Shown one piece after another: positions 25,804 to 33,438 of a stretch of DNA of 36,085 nt (its first letter is position 1; each line of letters begins with the position of its first letter). The DNA is from Phycisphaera sp. Lineage in GTDB: Bacteria; Planctomycetota; Phycisphaerae; Phycisphaerales; Phycisphaeraceae. The position numbers and the translations under genes were made by a program. The notes below the pieces were generated by a model. That model did no database searches and was not told where the DNA came from. It worked only from the letters and a program-made list of their open reading frames with translations. The stretch spans positions 1 through 36,085 of the forward strand of contig WGMF01000047.1 of NCBI GenBank assembly GCA_016125215.1. The letters run 5' to 3'.

Positions 25804-27336
25804 TCAGCGCACGTTGTCGATGCGCTGGGTCATCATTTCGACCTGTTGGCGGAAGTGTTCGTCCTGGGTGTTGCGGTCTTCGACGCTGCGGATCGAGTGC
25901 ATGACGGTGGTGTGGTCGCGGCCGCCGAAGTACCCGCCGATCTCCTCGAGTGAGAAGCGCGTGCGTTTTCGTGCCAGCCACATGCAGACCTGTCGGGGTT
26001 CGGTGATGGACTTGTGCCTGCGTTTGGATTGGAGGTCGGCGAGGCGCACGTTGTAGTGCGCGGTGACGACGTCGATGATCTGTTGGAGGGTGACCTGGGC
26101 GTTTCGTGCCTGGATCACCGGGTCGCCCAGGGCCTGCTGCGCAAGGGCAAGGTCGATCTGGCGTTCGGTGAGCAGCGCGTGGCCCTGGATGTTGTTCAAA
26201 GCGCCCTCGAGTTCGCGGGCGTTGGAGTCGACCTTGTTGGCAATGTAGTGTGCCACGTCGTCGGGGATCGCCACGTCGCGGAGCTTGCTCTTGGCACGCA
26301 CGATGGCCAGCCTCGTCTCGAAATCCGGCTTGGTGATCGGCGCAACCAGGCCCCAGCCGAATCGGCTGACCAGACGCTCTTCGAGCTGCGGGATCTCGCT
26401 CGGCGGTGAGTCGCTTGAAAGGACAATCTGCTTGTTGTGCTGATAAAGCTCGTTGAAGGTGTGGAAAAACTCTTCCTGCGTGCGTTCGCGGTTGGCCAGG
26501 AAGTGGATGTCGTCGATCACGAGCACGTCCACGTGGCGGTAGTGGTGCTTGAACTGGCTCATCTTGCCGTTCTGAACGCAGTCGAGGAACTGATTCATGA
26601 ACGCGTCGCAGGAGAGGTAGCAGATGCGCATCGACGGGTTGGTCTGCAAGAGTGTCTGGCAGATCGCCTGCAACAGGTGCGTCTTACCCAGGCCGACGCC
26701 CCCGTGGATGAACAGCGGGTTGTACGCCGTGCCCGGCTGGTTGGCGACGGCGACGGCGGCGGCGTACGCCAGGCGGTTGGTCGGGCCGGTGACGAACTGG
26801 TCGAACGAACAGTCGGGGCTGATGACGATCTCGTCTTCGTAGGCCAGCATCGTTTCGTCGGATTGACCGTTGCTGGCTGGGCCTGCCGTGACGGTGCGGA
26901 TGGTTTGGACCTCGGTGCGGGGCTTGGGTGTCGCGGGCTTGTCGAGGCTGCTGCCGATCGAGGGTGCGGATTGGTCGTGTCCGTTGCCGTGGCCGTGACC
27001 TCCGGAGAGGGTTTGACTTCCGGGACTTCCGGGACTTCCGGGGGTGTGGTCGGGTTCGTGGAGTGTGCCCGCGAGGACGGAGCCGGCGTCCTGTTTGTTG
27101 ACGAACTGGACGGCCAGGAGTTTGCCGGTTGTGGCCTGGGCGGCCTCGGTGAACTGATCGAGGCAGCGTCTTTGGAGGTAATTCTGCTGGACGGTGTTGC
27201 TTGCGTGGACCTTGAGCAGGCCCGAGTCCAGGCCTGTGGGCCTGAGGTCCTCGAACCACGCGCGGCAGATGGGCGCGTGTTTCTTCCGGAGATACGCGAG
27301 CATGTCTCGCCACAGCGTAGCGTCTACTTTCGCCAT
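25804..27336 (-). CDS. dnaA: chromosomal replication initiator protein DnaA
   Basis: An AAA+ ATPase that binds DnaA boxes and opens the replication origin. The 510 residues divide into domain I (about 1-85, MAKVDATLWRDMLAYL), an unusually long flexible domain II (about 90-160) with GSP tandem repeats and a His/Gly stretch, the AAA+ domain III, and the DNA-binding domain IV. Walker A GGVGLGKT is at 212-219 and Walker B VLVIDD at 271-276. The domain IV signature is GGRDHTTVMHSI near the C-terminus. No dnaN follows. Instead mutM lies convergent downstream and a GlmU-like gene is divergent upstream. The 285-base gap upstream (27337-27621) shows no clear DnaA box or promoter to my eye. Confidence 0.97.
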   Translation of the reverse strand: MAKVDATLWRDMLAYLRKKHAPICRAWFEDLRPTGLDSGLLKVHASNTVQQNYLQRRCLDQFTEAAQATTGKLLAVQFVNKQDAGSVLAGTLHEPDHTPGSPGSPGSQTLSGGHGHGNGHDQSAPSIGSSLDKPATPKPRTEVQTIRTVTAGPASNGQSDETMLAYEDEIVISPDCSFDQFVTGPTNRLAYAAAVAVANQPGTAYNPLFIHGGVGLGKTHLLQAICQTLLQTNPSMRICYLSCDAFMNQFLDCVQNGKMSQFKHHYRHVDVLVIDDIHFLANRERTQEEFFHTFNELYQHNKQIVLSSDSPPSEIPQLEERLVSRFGWGLVAPITKPDFETRLAIVRAKSKLRDVAIPDDVAHYIANKVDSNARELEGALNNIQGHALLTERQIDLALAQQALGDPVIQARNAQVTLQQIIDVVTAHYNVRLADLQSKRRHKSITEPRQVCMWLARKRTRFSLEEIGGYFGGRDHTTVMHSIRSVEDRNTQDEHFRQQVEMMTQRIDNVR

Positions 27337-27621
27337 GCTGAAAGGTCTTTCGTCGTAAAGTTATCGCCGTGTCACGGGTTGTTGACGGTGGGTGTCTGGG
27401 GGTGTCCGCACAAACCACGCGGGCCACACACCGTTCCACCTTGCCGTCGCGCCCACCAGCGCCAATCCCGTCACCTCGGCGGTTAAATGTCCAACACGCA
27501 AAACTAAACCCACACGCGCTCCGTGTCAATCCTCAAGTGCGCGTCATTGAAAAAATCTCAACGCTTGGCGCTTGACAAATCGGCCTGCACCCCGACACAA
27601 AACGGTAAGATGGGGGCTGCG

Positions 27622-28872
27622 ATGGTGGACACCTCACACGCCCAACCCGCGTTGGTTCTCTTTGAAGACGCCCGCGGCCGTTGGGGGCCGATGACGGATT
27701 TGCGCTGCGTCTTCGAGTTTCGCACCGGCGCACTGACGACACGCCAGCGCATCGAGCGCGTGCTCGAGACCTCGGCCCTCGGGGCCTTTGTGCCCGACAC
27801 ACACCGCAAACTCATCGCCGAGCGCCACCCGCAGTGGTCGGTCAACGCACGGGACTTCAACGACGATTCGATGGTCTGGCTGGTGAACAGCCGATGGGTC
27901 GGCGTGGAGTATGCCACGCGCATCCACGCGCTCGAACCGGGCGGCGCGGTCGTCCAGCACGACGGGGCGCTGGTCGCGGCGCGCGTGCGACTGAACCAGA
28001 CACCCTCTTTCCACGAAGCAGGCTATCAAGTCACCCCCGAGGCTTTCCCCGGTCTGCGCATCGAGCGCGTCGACGATCGTCCGCTCATCGACCGACCCTG
28101 GCACATCCAGGACGCGCTGCCCCACACCCTCCGCGACGACCTGGCACACACCACCGTCCCCAGCGACAACGTCCCCACCCAGGCCGCGCACTTCGGCGAC
28201 CACCCTTTGCACATCTCCCCTCACGCCACCGTCCAGCCCTCATCGGTCTTCAACACCACACAGGGGCCGATCGTCGTGGATTACGACGCGGTCATCGGTG
28301 CGCTGTGCGTGATCGAGGGGCCTTGCTACGTCGGACCGGGCAGTGAAATAGCCTCCCACGCGCACATCCGACCTAACACCGTGATAGGTCCGATGTGCAA
28401 GGTCGGCGGCGAGGTCAACCACACCGTGATCTTCGGCCACTCCAACAAGGCCCACGCCGGCTACCTCGGCAACGCCATCGTCGGCGAGTGGGTCAACCTC
28501 GGCGCCGACACCAACGTCTCGAACCTCAAGAACACCTACGGCAAGGTCTCAATGCAAATCGAAGAAGACACGCCGGCCGAGAACACCGGTCGGACCAACA
28601 TGGGCCCGCTCATCGGCGACTTCGTCCGCACCGCCATCTCCACCAGGCTGCTCACCGGCTCGTGTGTGGCCACCGGGTCGATGGTCGCGCTGTCGGGTTA
28701 CGCCCCGAAATACCTCCGGCGCTTTGCCTTCCTCACCGACGACGCCCCGCTGCGCGGCCAGGACTACGACGTGGACAAGTTCCTGGACACAGCCCAAAAA
28801 ATGATGGCCCGCCGCAGCCTCGCCCCCAGCGACGCCGAGACCGCCCGCCTCCGCGAATTGGCCGGACAATAA
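27622..28872 (+). CDS. GlmU-like sugar nucleotidyltransferase with left-handed beta-helix
   Basis: A 416-residue protein from ATG 27622 (MVDTSHAQPAL), with GGGGG ten bases before; ATG 27610 is the alternative. The N-terminal part (LVLFEDARGRWGPMTDLR, then FRTGALTTRQRIERVL) matches the alternative GlmU type known from Bacteroidetes and others (putative sugar nucleotidyltransferase domain). The C-terminal part is a hexapeptide-repeat beta-helix: VIEGPCYVGPGSEIASHAHI, NTVIGPMCKVGG, then the LGADTNVSNLKN loop. The likely role is supplying UDP-N-acetylglucosamine, or a related nucleotide sugar, for peptidoglycan or surface glycan (inference). The usual GlmU L-x-x-G-x-G-T-R-M loop is not present in its standard form. 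Confidence 0.8.
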   Translation: MVDTSHAQPALVLFEDARGRWGPMTDLRCVFEFRTGALTTRQRIERVLETSALGAFVPDTHRKLIAERHPQWSVNARDFNDDSMVWLVNSRWVGVEYATRIHALEPGGAVVQHDGALVAARVRLNQTPSFHEAGYQVTPEAFPGLRIERVDDRPLIDRPWHIQDALPHTLRDDLAHTTVPSDNVPTQAAHFGDHPLHISPHATVQPSSVFNTTQGPIVVDYDAVIGALCVIEGPCYVGPGSEIASHAHIRPNTVIGPMCKVGGEVNHTVIFGHSNKAHAGYLGNAIVGEWVNLGADTNVSNLKNTYGKVSMQIEEDTPAENTGRTNMGPLIGDFVRTAISTRLLTGSCVATGSMVALSGYAPKYLRRFAFLTDDAPLRGQDYDVDKFLDTAQKMMARRSLAPSDAETARLRELAGQ

Positions 28873-28876
28873 TCTC

Positions 28877-28903
28877 CCATTTAGCCCCGCCACTTGTGGC
28901 GGG
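28877..28903. repeat. CCATTTAGCCC-tagged REP-like hairpin, copy 2
   Basis: The same tag as at 4290 (28877-28887) runs into CCCGCCAC-TT-GTGGCGGG (28886-28903). It lies five bases after the GlmU-like stop codon, so it may also shape that transcript's 3' end. A T-run follows 12 bases later (28914-28919). Confidence 0.7.
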
Positions 28904-28941
28904 TGGGCACGCATTTTTTCAACACCACTTTTCATTTTCAC

Positions 28942-28970
28942 AGGGTGACTGTCACCCTACGGGGTATAAT
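28942..28970 (+). promoter_or_regulatory. promoter with a perfect palindrome over the -35 position
   Basis: TATAAT (28965-28970) is a perfect -10 box about 30 bases before the cytidylate-kinase-like gene's start. Where a -35 should be lies the perfect 17-base palindrome AGGGTGAC-T-GTCACCCT (28942-28958) and no TTGACA. The layout suggests a regulator-binding operator; the regulator is unknown. Confidence 0.55.
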
Positions 28971-29002
28971 TGTTGTGGGCGACCTTGCGAAAGGAGCCTG
29001 TC

Positions 29003-29740
29003 ATGTCCACCTCTTTCCCACCCATCCACTCGGCGGTCCGGTCGGAGCAGTTCAAGAAAACCGGGGTCACGCGGCCGACAATGTCGCCGGTTGTGTCCAC
29101 GGCTTTTGTCACCCTCAGTCGGCAGGCCGGCGCCGGCGCGGGGACGATCGCATTGGCGCTGGCTGAGCACCTGACCCGCATCGACCCCGGCCCGCGACCG
29201 TGGCAGGCCTTCGACCGTGAACTGGTCGAAAAAATCGCCGACGAACACCGCATCCCCGCGACACTCCTGCACCGTTTTGAGGATGTCAGCCGAACGTGGC
29301 TGACCGATCTGGTCGAGGGCATGAGCTTTTCGACCAACGACCCGAGCGACCTGGCGCTCTACCACCGCGTGTGCGACACAGTCAGGGCGCTGGCGACAAG
29401 CGGGCGCGTGGTGCTCGTGGGGCGCGGTGGCGTCTTCATCACGCGGAGCATCCCCAACGGCGTGCATGTTTTTCTCGTGGCACCCCTGGAGTACCGCGTC
29501 GAAGCGTTGGCCAAAGGGCAGGGCCTGCCGGTCGAGGTCGCACGCAAGCGCGTCCACGAGATCGACGCCAACCGCCAGGCGTTTTATCACAAGTTCTGGC
29601 CCGACCACCCGCACACGCCCGACGCCTTCTCCCTCACGCTCAACGTCGCCCACCTGAGCGAGAAACAAGTCGTCGGCTTGATCGCGCCGCTGGTCGTTGA
29701 AAAACTCCATGCCCTCCAAACGAACACCCACGTTCTCTGA
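29003..29740 (+). CDS. cytidylate kinase-like family protein
   Basis: A 245-residue protein. ATG 29003 is set by AAAGGAG seven bases upstream; an in-frame TTG (28970) would overlap the -10 box and is rejected. After a ~35-residue leader comes VTLSRQAGAGAGTIALALAEHL, the glycine-rich loop of the cytidylate-kinase-like family. This family keeps the fold but replaces the P-loop Lys-Ser/Thr. It is followed by FDRELVEKIADEH, GRVVLVGRGGVFITR and VEVARKRVHEIDANRQAFYHKFW, all typical of that family. Members are widespread and their substrates mostly unproven. It is monocistronic, convergent with the membrane-anchored unknown eight bases away. Confidence 0.8.
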   Translation: MSTSFPPIHSAVRSEQFKKTGVTRPTMSPVVSTAFVTLSRQAGAGAGTIALALAEHLTRIDPGPRPWQAFDRELVEKIADEHRIPATLLHRFEDVSRTWLTDLVEGMSFSTNDPSDLALYHRVCDTVRALATSGRVVLVGRGGVFITRSIPNGVHVFLVAPLEYRVEALAKGQGLPVEVARKRVHEIDANRQAFYHKFWPDHPHTPDAFSLTLNVAHLSEKQVVGLIAPLVVEKLHALQTNTHVL

Positions 29741-29748
29741 ACGCGGGG

Positions 29749-30444
29749 TCAGGGATTCGCCGTCGCCTTGTCGATCGCCTTGCCCAGTTCGTCGGCGATG
29801 TCCACCGTGAAATCCTCGTCGGGGATGTTGACGGCGTCGGCTTTTTCCTTGGCACGTTTGGCAAACTCACGGACCTCGTCGTCGGTCGGGTTGGGCTTGA
29901 GCTGTTGCTCACCGTTGGCGTCGACAATCATGATCGGGTCGGCGATGTAGTTCATGTCCGCTTCGACCAGCTTCTTTTCATACAGGCCCCTGGCCACACG
30001 CTGCGCGGAGCGGTCGGCTTCTTTCTTCTCATCCGCGCTCAGGCCCGAGGGCTGGATGATCGCGCCGCGCACGTGGTAGACCGCCCCGACGTAGAGCAGC
30101 GGCGACTCGCTCACCGTTTCCAGCACCTTGCCGAGTTGTTCGAGCGTGATCTTGCCCGACTTGAATTCCGCCGTGACCCGGTCGATGTGGCTGATGACGC
30201 CCTTCTTCTGGTCGTCGGGCAGTTGCGATTGATTGATGGCCTGCACCGCGACGACCTTGACCCCCTCGGCCGCGATGTTTTTGACGTTACTCATCACGTA
30301 CCACGCCACACCACCGCACACGATCACACACACGACAAACGCGCCGAGGCAGCCGAAGAGCACGACCATCCACGTGTTGCTCTTGGCCGGCGGCGTGGGG
30401 GGCGGTTGCATCCCGGGGAAGTTGTTGGCGGGGGCCTGGGTCAT
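29749..30444 (-). CDS. membrane-anchored protein of unknown function
   Basis: A 231-residue protein with AAGGAG before ATG 30444. Residues 1-23 are Pro/Gln-rich and cytoplasmic. Residues 25-51 form one membrane helix (WMVVLFGCLGAFVVCVIVCG). The remainder is a charged, helical domain probably on the outer face of the inner membrane. It contains AEGVKVVAVQAINQSQLPDD, a KGVISHIDRV helix and a C-terminal ELGKAIDKA. No family is recognised. It starts six bases after the purU stop and is probably co-transcribed with it, though no functional link is obvious. Confidence 0.7.
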   Translation of the reverse strand: MTQAPANNFPGMQPPPTPPAKSNTWMVVLFGCLGAFVVCVIVCGGVAWYVMSNVKNIAAEGVKVVAVQAINQSQLPDDQKKGVISHIDRVTAEFKSGKITLEQLGKVLETVSESPLLYVGAVYHVRGAIIQPSGLSADEKKEADRSAQRVARGLYEKKLVEADMNYIADPIMIVDANGEQQLKPNPTDDEVREFAKRAKEKADAVNIPDEDFTVDIADELGKAIDKATANP

Positions 30445-30450
30445 GGTGGG

Positions 30451-31365
30451 TTACTCCTTGTTGGAGGGTTCGGGGTCGCTGTTGTGGTCGAGGAACGTGC
30501 TCAGCCCGGGGCGGAAGACGACCTTGTCGTCCACCACCACGAGTTTTTCATCGAGGAACATCTGCACCGCGCGTCCGAGCACTTGGGCCTCGAGCGTCTG
30601 CCCCTTGCGGCGCACGTCTTCAGCCGTGTCGCGCCCGACGTCGATATGAAAAACATCCTGCAAGATGATCGGCCCCTCGTCGAGTGACTCGGTGACGAAG
30701 TGCGCGGTGCAACCGGTGACGCGCACGCCGCTGGCCCACGCCTGGTGGTAGGGCTTGGCGCCCGGGAAGTAGGGCAGCAGCGAGGGGTGGATATTGACGA
30801 TCTTGTGACGGAACGCCTCGACCACCTCGGGCGTGACGATCTGCATGTACCGCGCGAGCACCGCGAGGTCGGCGTTGTAGTGCTTGAGGCGTTCGAGCAG
30901 CCAGGCCATGTGTCTGGGCTTGTCCGTCGAGGGCACAAACTCGAAGGGGATATTGGCCTTGGCCGCGACCGGTTCGAGGTCCGGGTGGTTGCCCAATACG
31001 CAGACGATCTTGCCGCGACCCCGGTAGTCGCCGTTGCGTTCGTCTTCGATGAGTCGGTCCAGGCAGTGCGATTCCTTGCTCACGAGCACCGCGACGCGCT
31101 TGAGGCGTTTCTGGTCGTGCAGCGCCACACGCACCTGCATGTCGATCTTCTTGCCCAGGTCGATCGCCCCGGTGACCAGCTCGTCGAGCGAGAGCGTCAT
31201 GTCCGCCAGGTCCACGAGCATGTCCATGATGAACCGCCCGTGGACGACCTGCTGCTCGATGTCGAGGATGTTGATGCCGTGCTCAGCCAGGAAGGTGGCA
31301 AACCGCGCGACGACCCCCTTCTGGTCCTTGCCGATGACACTGACGACAGCCTTGATAGTGGGCAT
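30451..31365 (-). CDS. purU: formyltetrahydrofolate deformylase
   Basis: It hydrolyses 10-formyltetrahydrofolate to formate and tetrahydrofolate, supplying formate to PurT and balancing one-carbon pools. The 304 residues comprise an N-terminal ACT domain (about 5-85, VVSVIGKDQKGVVARFATFL) and a formyltransferase domain. That domain carries VNIHPSLLPYFPGAKPYHQA (catalytic Asn and His) and TESLDEGPII (catalytic Asp). AAAGGATC precedes ATG 31365. The C-terminus runs about 15 residues past the usual end, with a Ser/Asp/Glu-rich tail. It lies between the restriction-modification genes and the membrane-anchored unknown on the same strand. Confidence 0.94.
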   Translation of the reverse strand: MPTIKAVVSVIGKDQKGVVARFATFLAEHGINILDIEQQVVHGRFIMDMLVDLADMTLSLDELVTGAIDLGKKIDMQVRVALHDQKRLKRVAVLVSKESHCLDRLIEDERNGDYRGRGKIVCVLGNHPDLEPVAAKANIPFEFVPSTDKPRHMAWLLERLKHYNADLAVLARYMQIVTPEVVEAFRHKIVNIHPSLLPYFPGAKPYHQAWASGVRVTGCTAHFVTESLDEGPIILQDVFHIDVGRDTAEDVRRKGQTLEAQVLGRAVQMFLDEKLVVVDDKVVFRPGLSTFLDHNSDPEPSNKE

Positions 31366-31377
31366 TGCGATCCTTTT

Positions 31378-32442
31378 CTACATGGAGGCCAAGCGGGATT
31401 GCCATTGTTCGCGGTCGGCCAATTCGCCATATTCGTCAAGTGATTGGCCAATCCGTTCCAGTAACAGCCGCCGACCGTCTTCGCCAAAAAGCGTCAAAGT
31501 GATATCAAGCAGGTTTTCAAACTCACACACGTAGATATTGTGTCCGCTGACAAACTGGTGTTCAACGAGTTTTCCCATGGCCTCCTCTTCATCCTTCTCT
31601 AAACCGCCACGCACCACATAAAGTAATTCACCGATTCCCTGTGCTCTTGTGGCGGGCAATTTATCTTGCACTTCGCGGATAGCCAATTGGCGGTCTTTCA
31701 CCTCGACCGCCATAACAACGGTACCGTTGGAATCCGTACAAATAAGGTCTGCCGCATGCCCCGTGCGCGAATCTGCGGCGTTCACGTGGCCGGCCACGAC
31801 AGATTGGAAGAGCTTAAACCGTTCGCCGATGCATTGGAATAAGGCCACCGCAACGGCTTGCATCCGCCTGCCACCCGTCCGTGCCGCCAAGAAGGACAGG
31901 ATCGTTGACTGGCTGGCTCCCTTGGCGACACGGTTGGGTGTCGGATAGGTGATAGCCACCCGCGTCAAACGAACGCGGATACATAGAATCACCGCCAACA
32001 TCATCGGTCGTACGAGACGAGGTTGTTCCTGCGCCGCGCCGAGCACACGACACAGGGCGTCAAAACCCTTTCGATCCCGTTGTGGCCCAGAGTGCTCGTT
32101 GAGAATGGCGGGAATCCGAAGTGGGTTGCTGACATAGGGATCGCCCGAGCCACCCAATACCGCGTGGTGCCCACGGTCAAACGGCACGATCACGGCACGA
32201 CAAAATGATCGAGCATCAAAAGACCGTTCCAAGCCCGAACTCTCTTGAACCGCCCGACAATCCAGCGAAGAATCCGCCAGCTTGGCCAAAAGATGAGTCG
32301 GGAGCACATAGCGATAGCTCTTTGTTCGTGAATTGATGCAAGCCTTGATGTCATCGAAGAGATCCCCCGGCAGGTCCACAGTTTGAGTCGCGAGCGACGC
32401 TTCCCATAGTTGTGACAGAATCACTCGGGCCTTATCTATCAC
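31378..32442 (-). CDS. type II restriction endonuclease, SacI-family-like
   Basis: A 354-residue protein read from GTG 32442, which overlaps the methylase stop as GTGA; AAGGGG lies upstream inside the methylase. The frame is open further upstream, but that part overlaps the methylase. The segment SFCRAVIVPFDRGHHAVLGG followed by GDPYVSNPLRIP is what I associate with the SacI endonuclease family (by reading only). A PD-(D/E)xK nuclease core is visible as D232 (HAADLI) and E247-x-K249 (MAVEVKD). The GC content looks lower than in the neighbouring genes, suggesting acquisition. Pairing with a DNA methylase strongly supports restriction. The recognition site is not known. Confidence 0.72.
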   Translation of the reverse strand: MIDKARVILSQLWEASLATQTVDLPGDLFDDIKACINSRTKSYRYVLPTHLLAKLADSSLDCRAVQESSGLERSFDARSFCRAVIVPFDRGHHAVLGGSGDPYVSNPLRIPAILNEHSGPQRDRKGFDALCRVLGAAQEQPRLVRPMMLAVILCIRVRLTRVAITYPTPNRVAKGASQSTILSFLAARTGGRRMQAVAVALFQCIGERFKLFQSVVAGHVNAADSRTGHAADLICTDSNGTVVMAVEVKDRQLAIREVQDKLPATRAQGIGELLYVVRGGLEKDEEEAMGKLVEHQFVSGHNIYVCEFENLLDITLTLFGEDGRRLLLERIGQSLDEYGELADREQWQSRLASM

Positions 32443-33293
32443 CGTCCGTTCCCCTTGTTCGAGACCGAGGGGTTGTAATTCACCCACAGCAGCTCTTGCC
32501 GGGCTTGCTTGACCGAGTGGCAATTTTTCTCGGGGGCCTCGATACGCAGCCAATCGGCGTACAACTCGTCATAGAGCGCACTGCGGTATCCCGAGATGGC
32601 CACCTTGCCCTTGACCCGTCTGAGGGCTTTGGCGAGGGAGCGGTGCTGCTCGTCGGTCATCTCATAGCCGTAGGCTTTTGCATCGCCCCGACTCTCGTGG
32701 ACATAAGGCGGATCGCAATAAAAAAGCGTTTTAGGATCGTCATAAAGATCGATGACTTCAAGCGCGGGCCGATTCTCGATCTGAACGCGCAAGAGTCTCT
32801 CAGCTATTTCAGGCAACGCTTCAACCCCCCCCAGCCATCGCGATACCACGCCGCTCATACCGGCCCGGCTTGTGCGCTTACAGTTTGCCCATCGCCCAAG
32901 GCTGGCGGTCTGCGCCAGACCTGTACGGACTTGCCTCGCACGGACGTAAAAACGCCTCGCCCTCTCGAGGTTTGAAATCCCGGGTTCGGGGCCTTGACAG
33001 GCTATGGAGAACTCTTCGCGGGAAAAAGGCGTCAGCCCAATGGCTTCCACCAGGTCAGCCTTGTGCTCGCGCAAAGTCCTAAAGAAGTTGGCTACCTCAC
33101 CATCGAGATCGTTGTAGGTTTCCACCGGCGAGGGCGATCTGTTAATTAATACTGCCGCCGATCCGCCAAAGGGTTCGCAATACTGGTGCGTTTGAGGTAA
33201 TAAAGGCAGCAACCATTCAAGATGGCTATATTTACCGCCGTACCAACCGAACGCAATTTTTTTCTTGCCGCGCTTGCGGGTTGTTGATCCCAT
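32439..33293 (-). CDS. DNA adenine methylase, D12 (Dam) class, of a restriction-modification pair
   Basis: A 284-residue N6-adenine methyltransferase that would protect host DNA from the adjacent endonuclease. From ATG 33293 (MGSTTRKRGKKK) the class motifs follow in Dam order: AFGWYGGKYSHLEWL, the S-adenosylmethionine motif CEPFGGSAAVL (39-49), YNDLDGEVANFF, and the catalytic DPPY (194-197). A GTG at 33389 gives a longer alternative, but the added residues look non-conserved. Codon and base composition resemble the endonuclease gene and differ from lpdA and purU, so the pair probably arrived together. The last four bases overlap the endonuclease start. Confidence 0.88.
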   Translation of the reverse strand: MGSTTRKRGKKKIAFGWYGGKYSHLEWLLPLLPQTHQYCEPFGGSAAVLINRSPSPVETYNDLDGEVANFFRTLREHKADLVEAIGLTPFSREEFSIACQGPEPGISNLERARRFYVRARQVRTGLAQTASLGRWANCKRTSRAGMSGVVSRWLGGVEALPEIAERLLRVQIENRPALEVIDLYDDPKTLFYCDPPYVHESRGDAKAYGYEMTDEQHRSLAKALRRVKGKVAISGYRSALYDELYADWLRIEAPEKNCHSVKQARQELLWVNYNPSVSNKGNGR

Positions 33294-33399
33294 TATCGAA
33301 GAGCGCTCAATAAGCAGCGACACATCTTGGTTCCCATCATCGTGGAACAAAGAAGATAGATCACGTATTGGCGAGGGAGATCGCGGCACTTAATCGGTA

Positions 33400-33430
33400 T
33401 TGTAAACAACTGGCCGCGATCCGCTACAAT
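33400..33430 (+). promoter_or_regulatory. probable lpdA promoter, leaderless
   Basis: TTGTAA (33400-33405), a 19-base spacer and TACAAT (33425-33430) end eight bases before the lpdA ATG. The intervening CCCCCGTT cannot pair with 16S rRNA as a ribosome site. Transcription would start at or next to the ATG. Confidence 0.45.
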
Positions 33431-33438
33431 CCCCCGTT

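Noticed and set aside
25570-25953. Small plus-strand ORFs in the mutM-dnaA gap
   Set aside because: They run into the antisense of dnaA, have no ribosome site and no coding character.
26437-27486. 349-codon plus-strand ORF opposite dnaA
   Set aside because: It overlaps conserved DnaA domains and shows only antisense Val/Glu/Asp/Gly-rich sequence.
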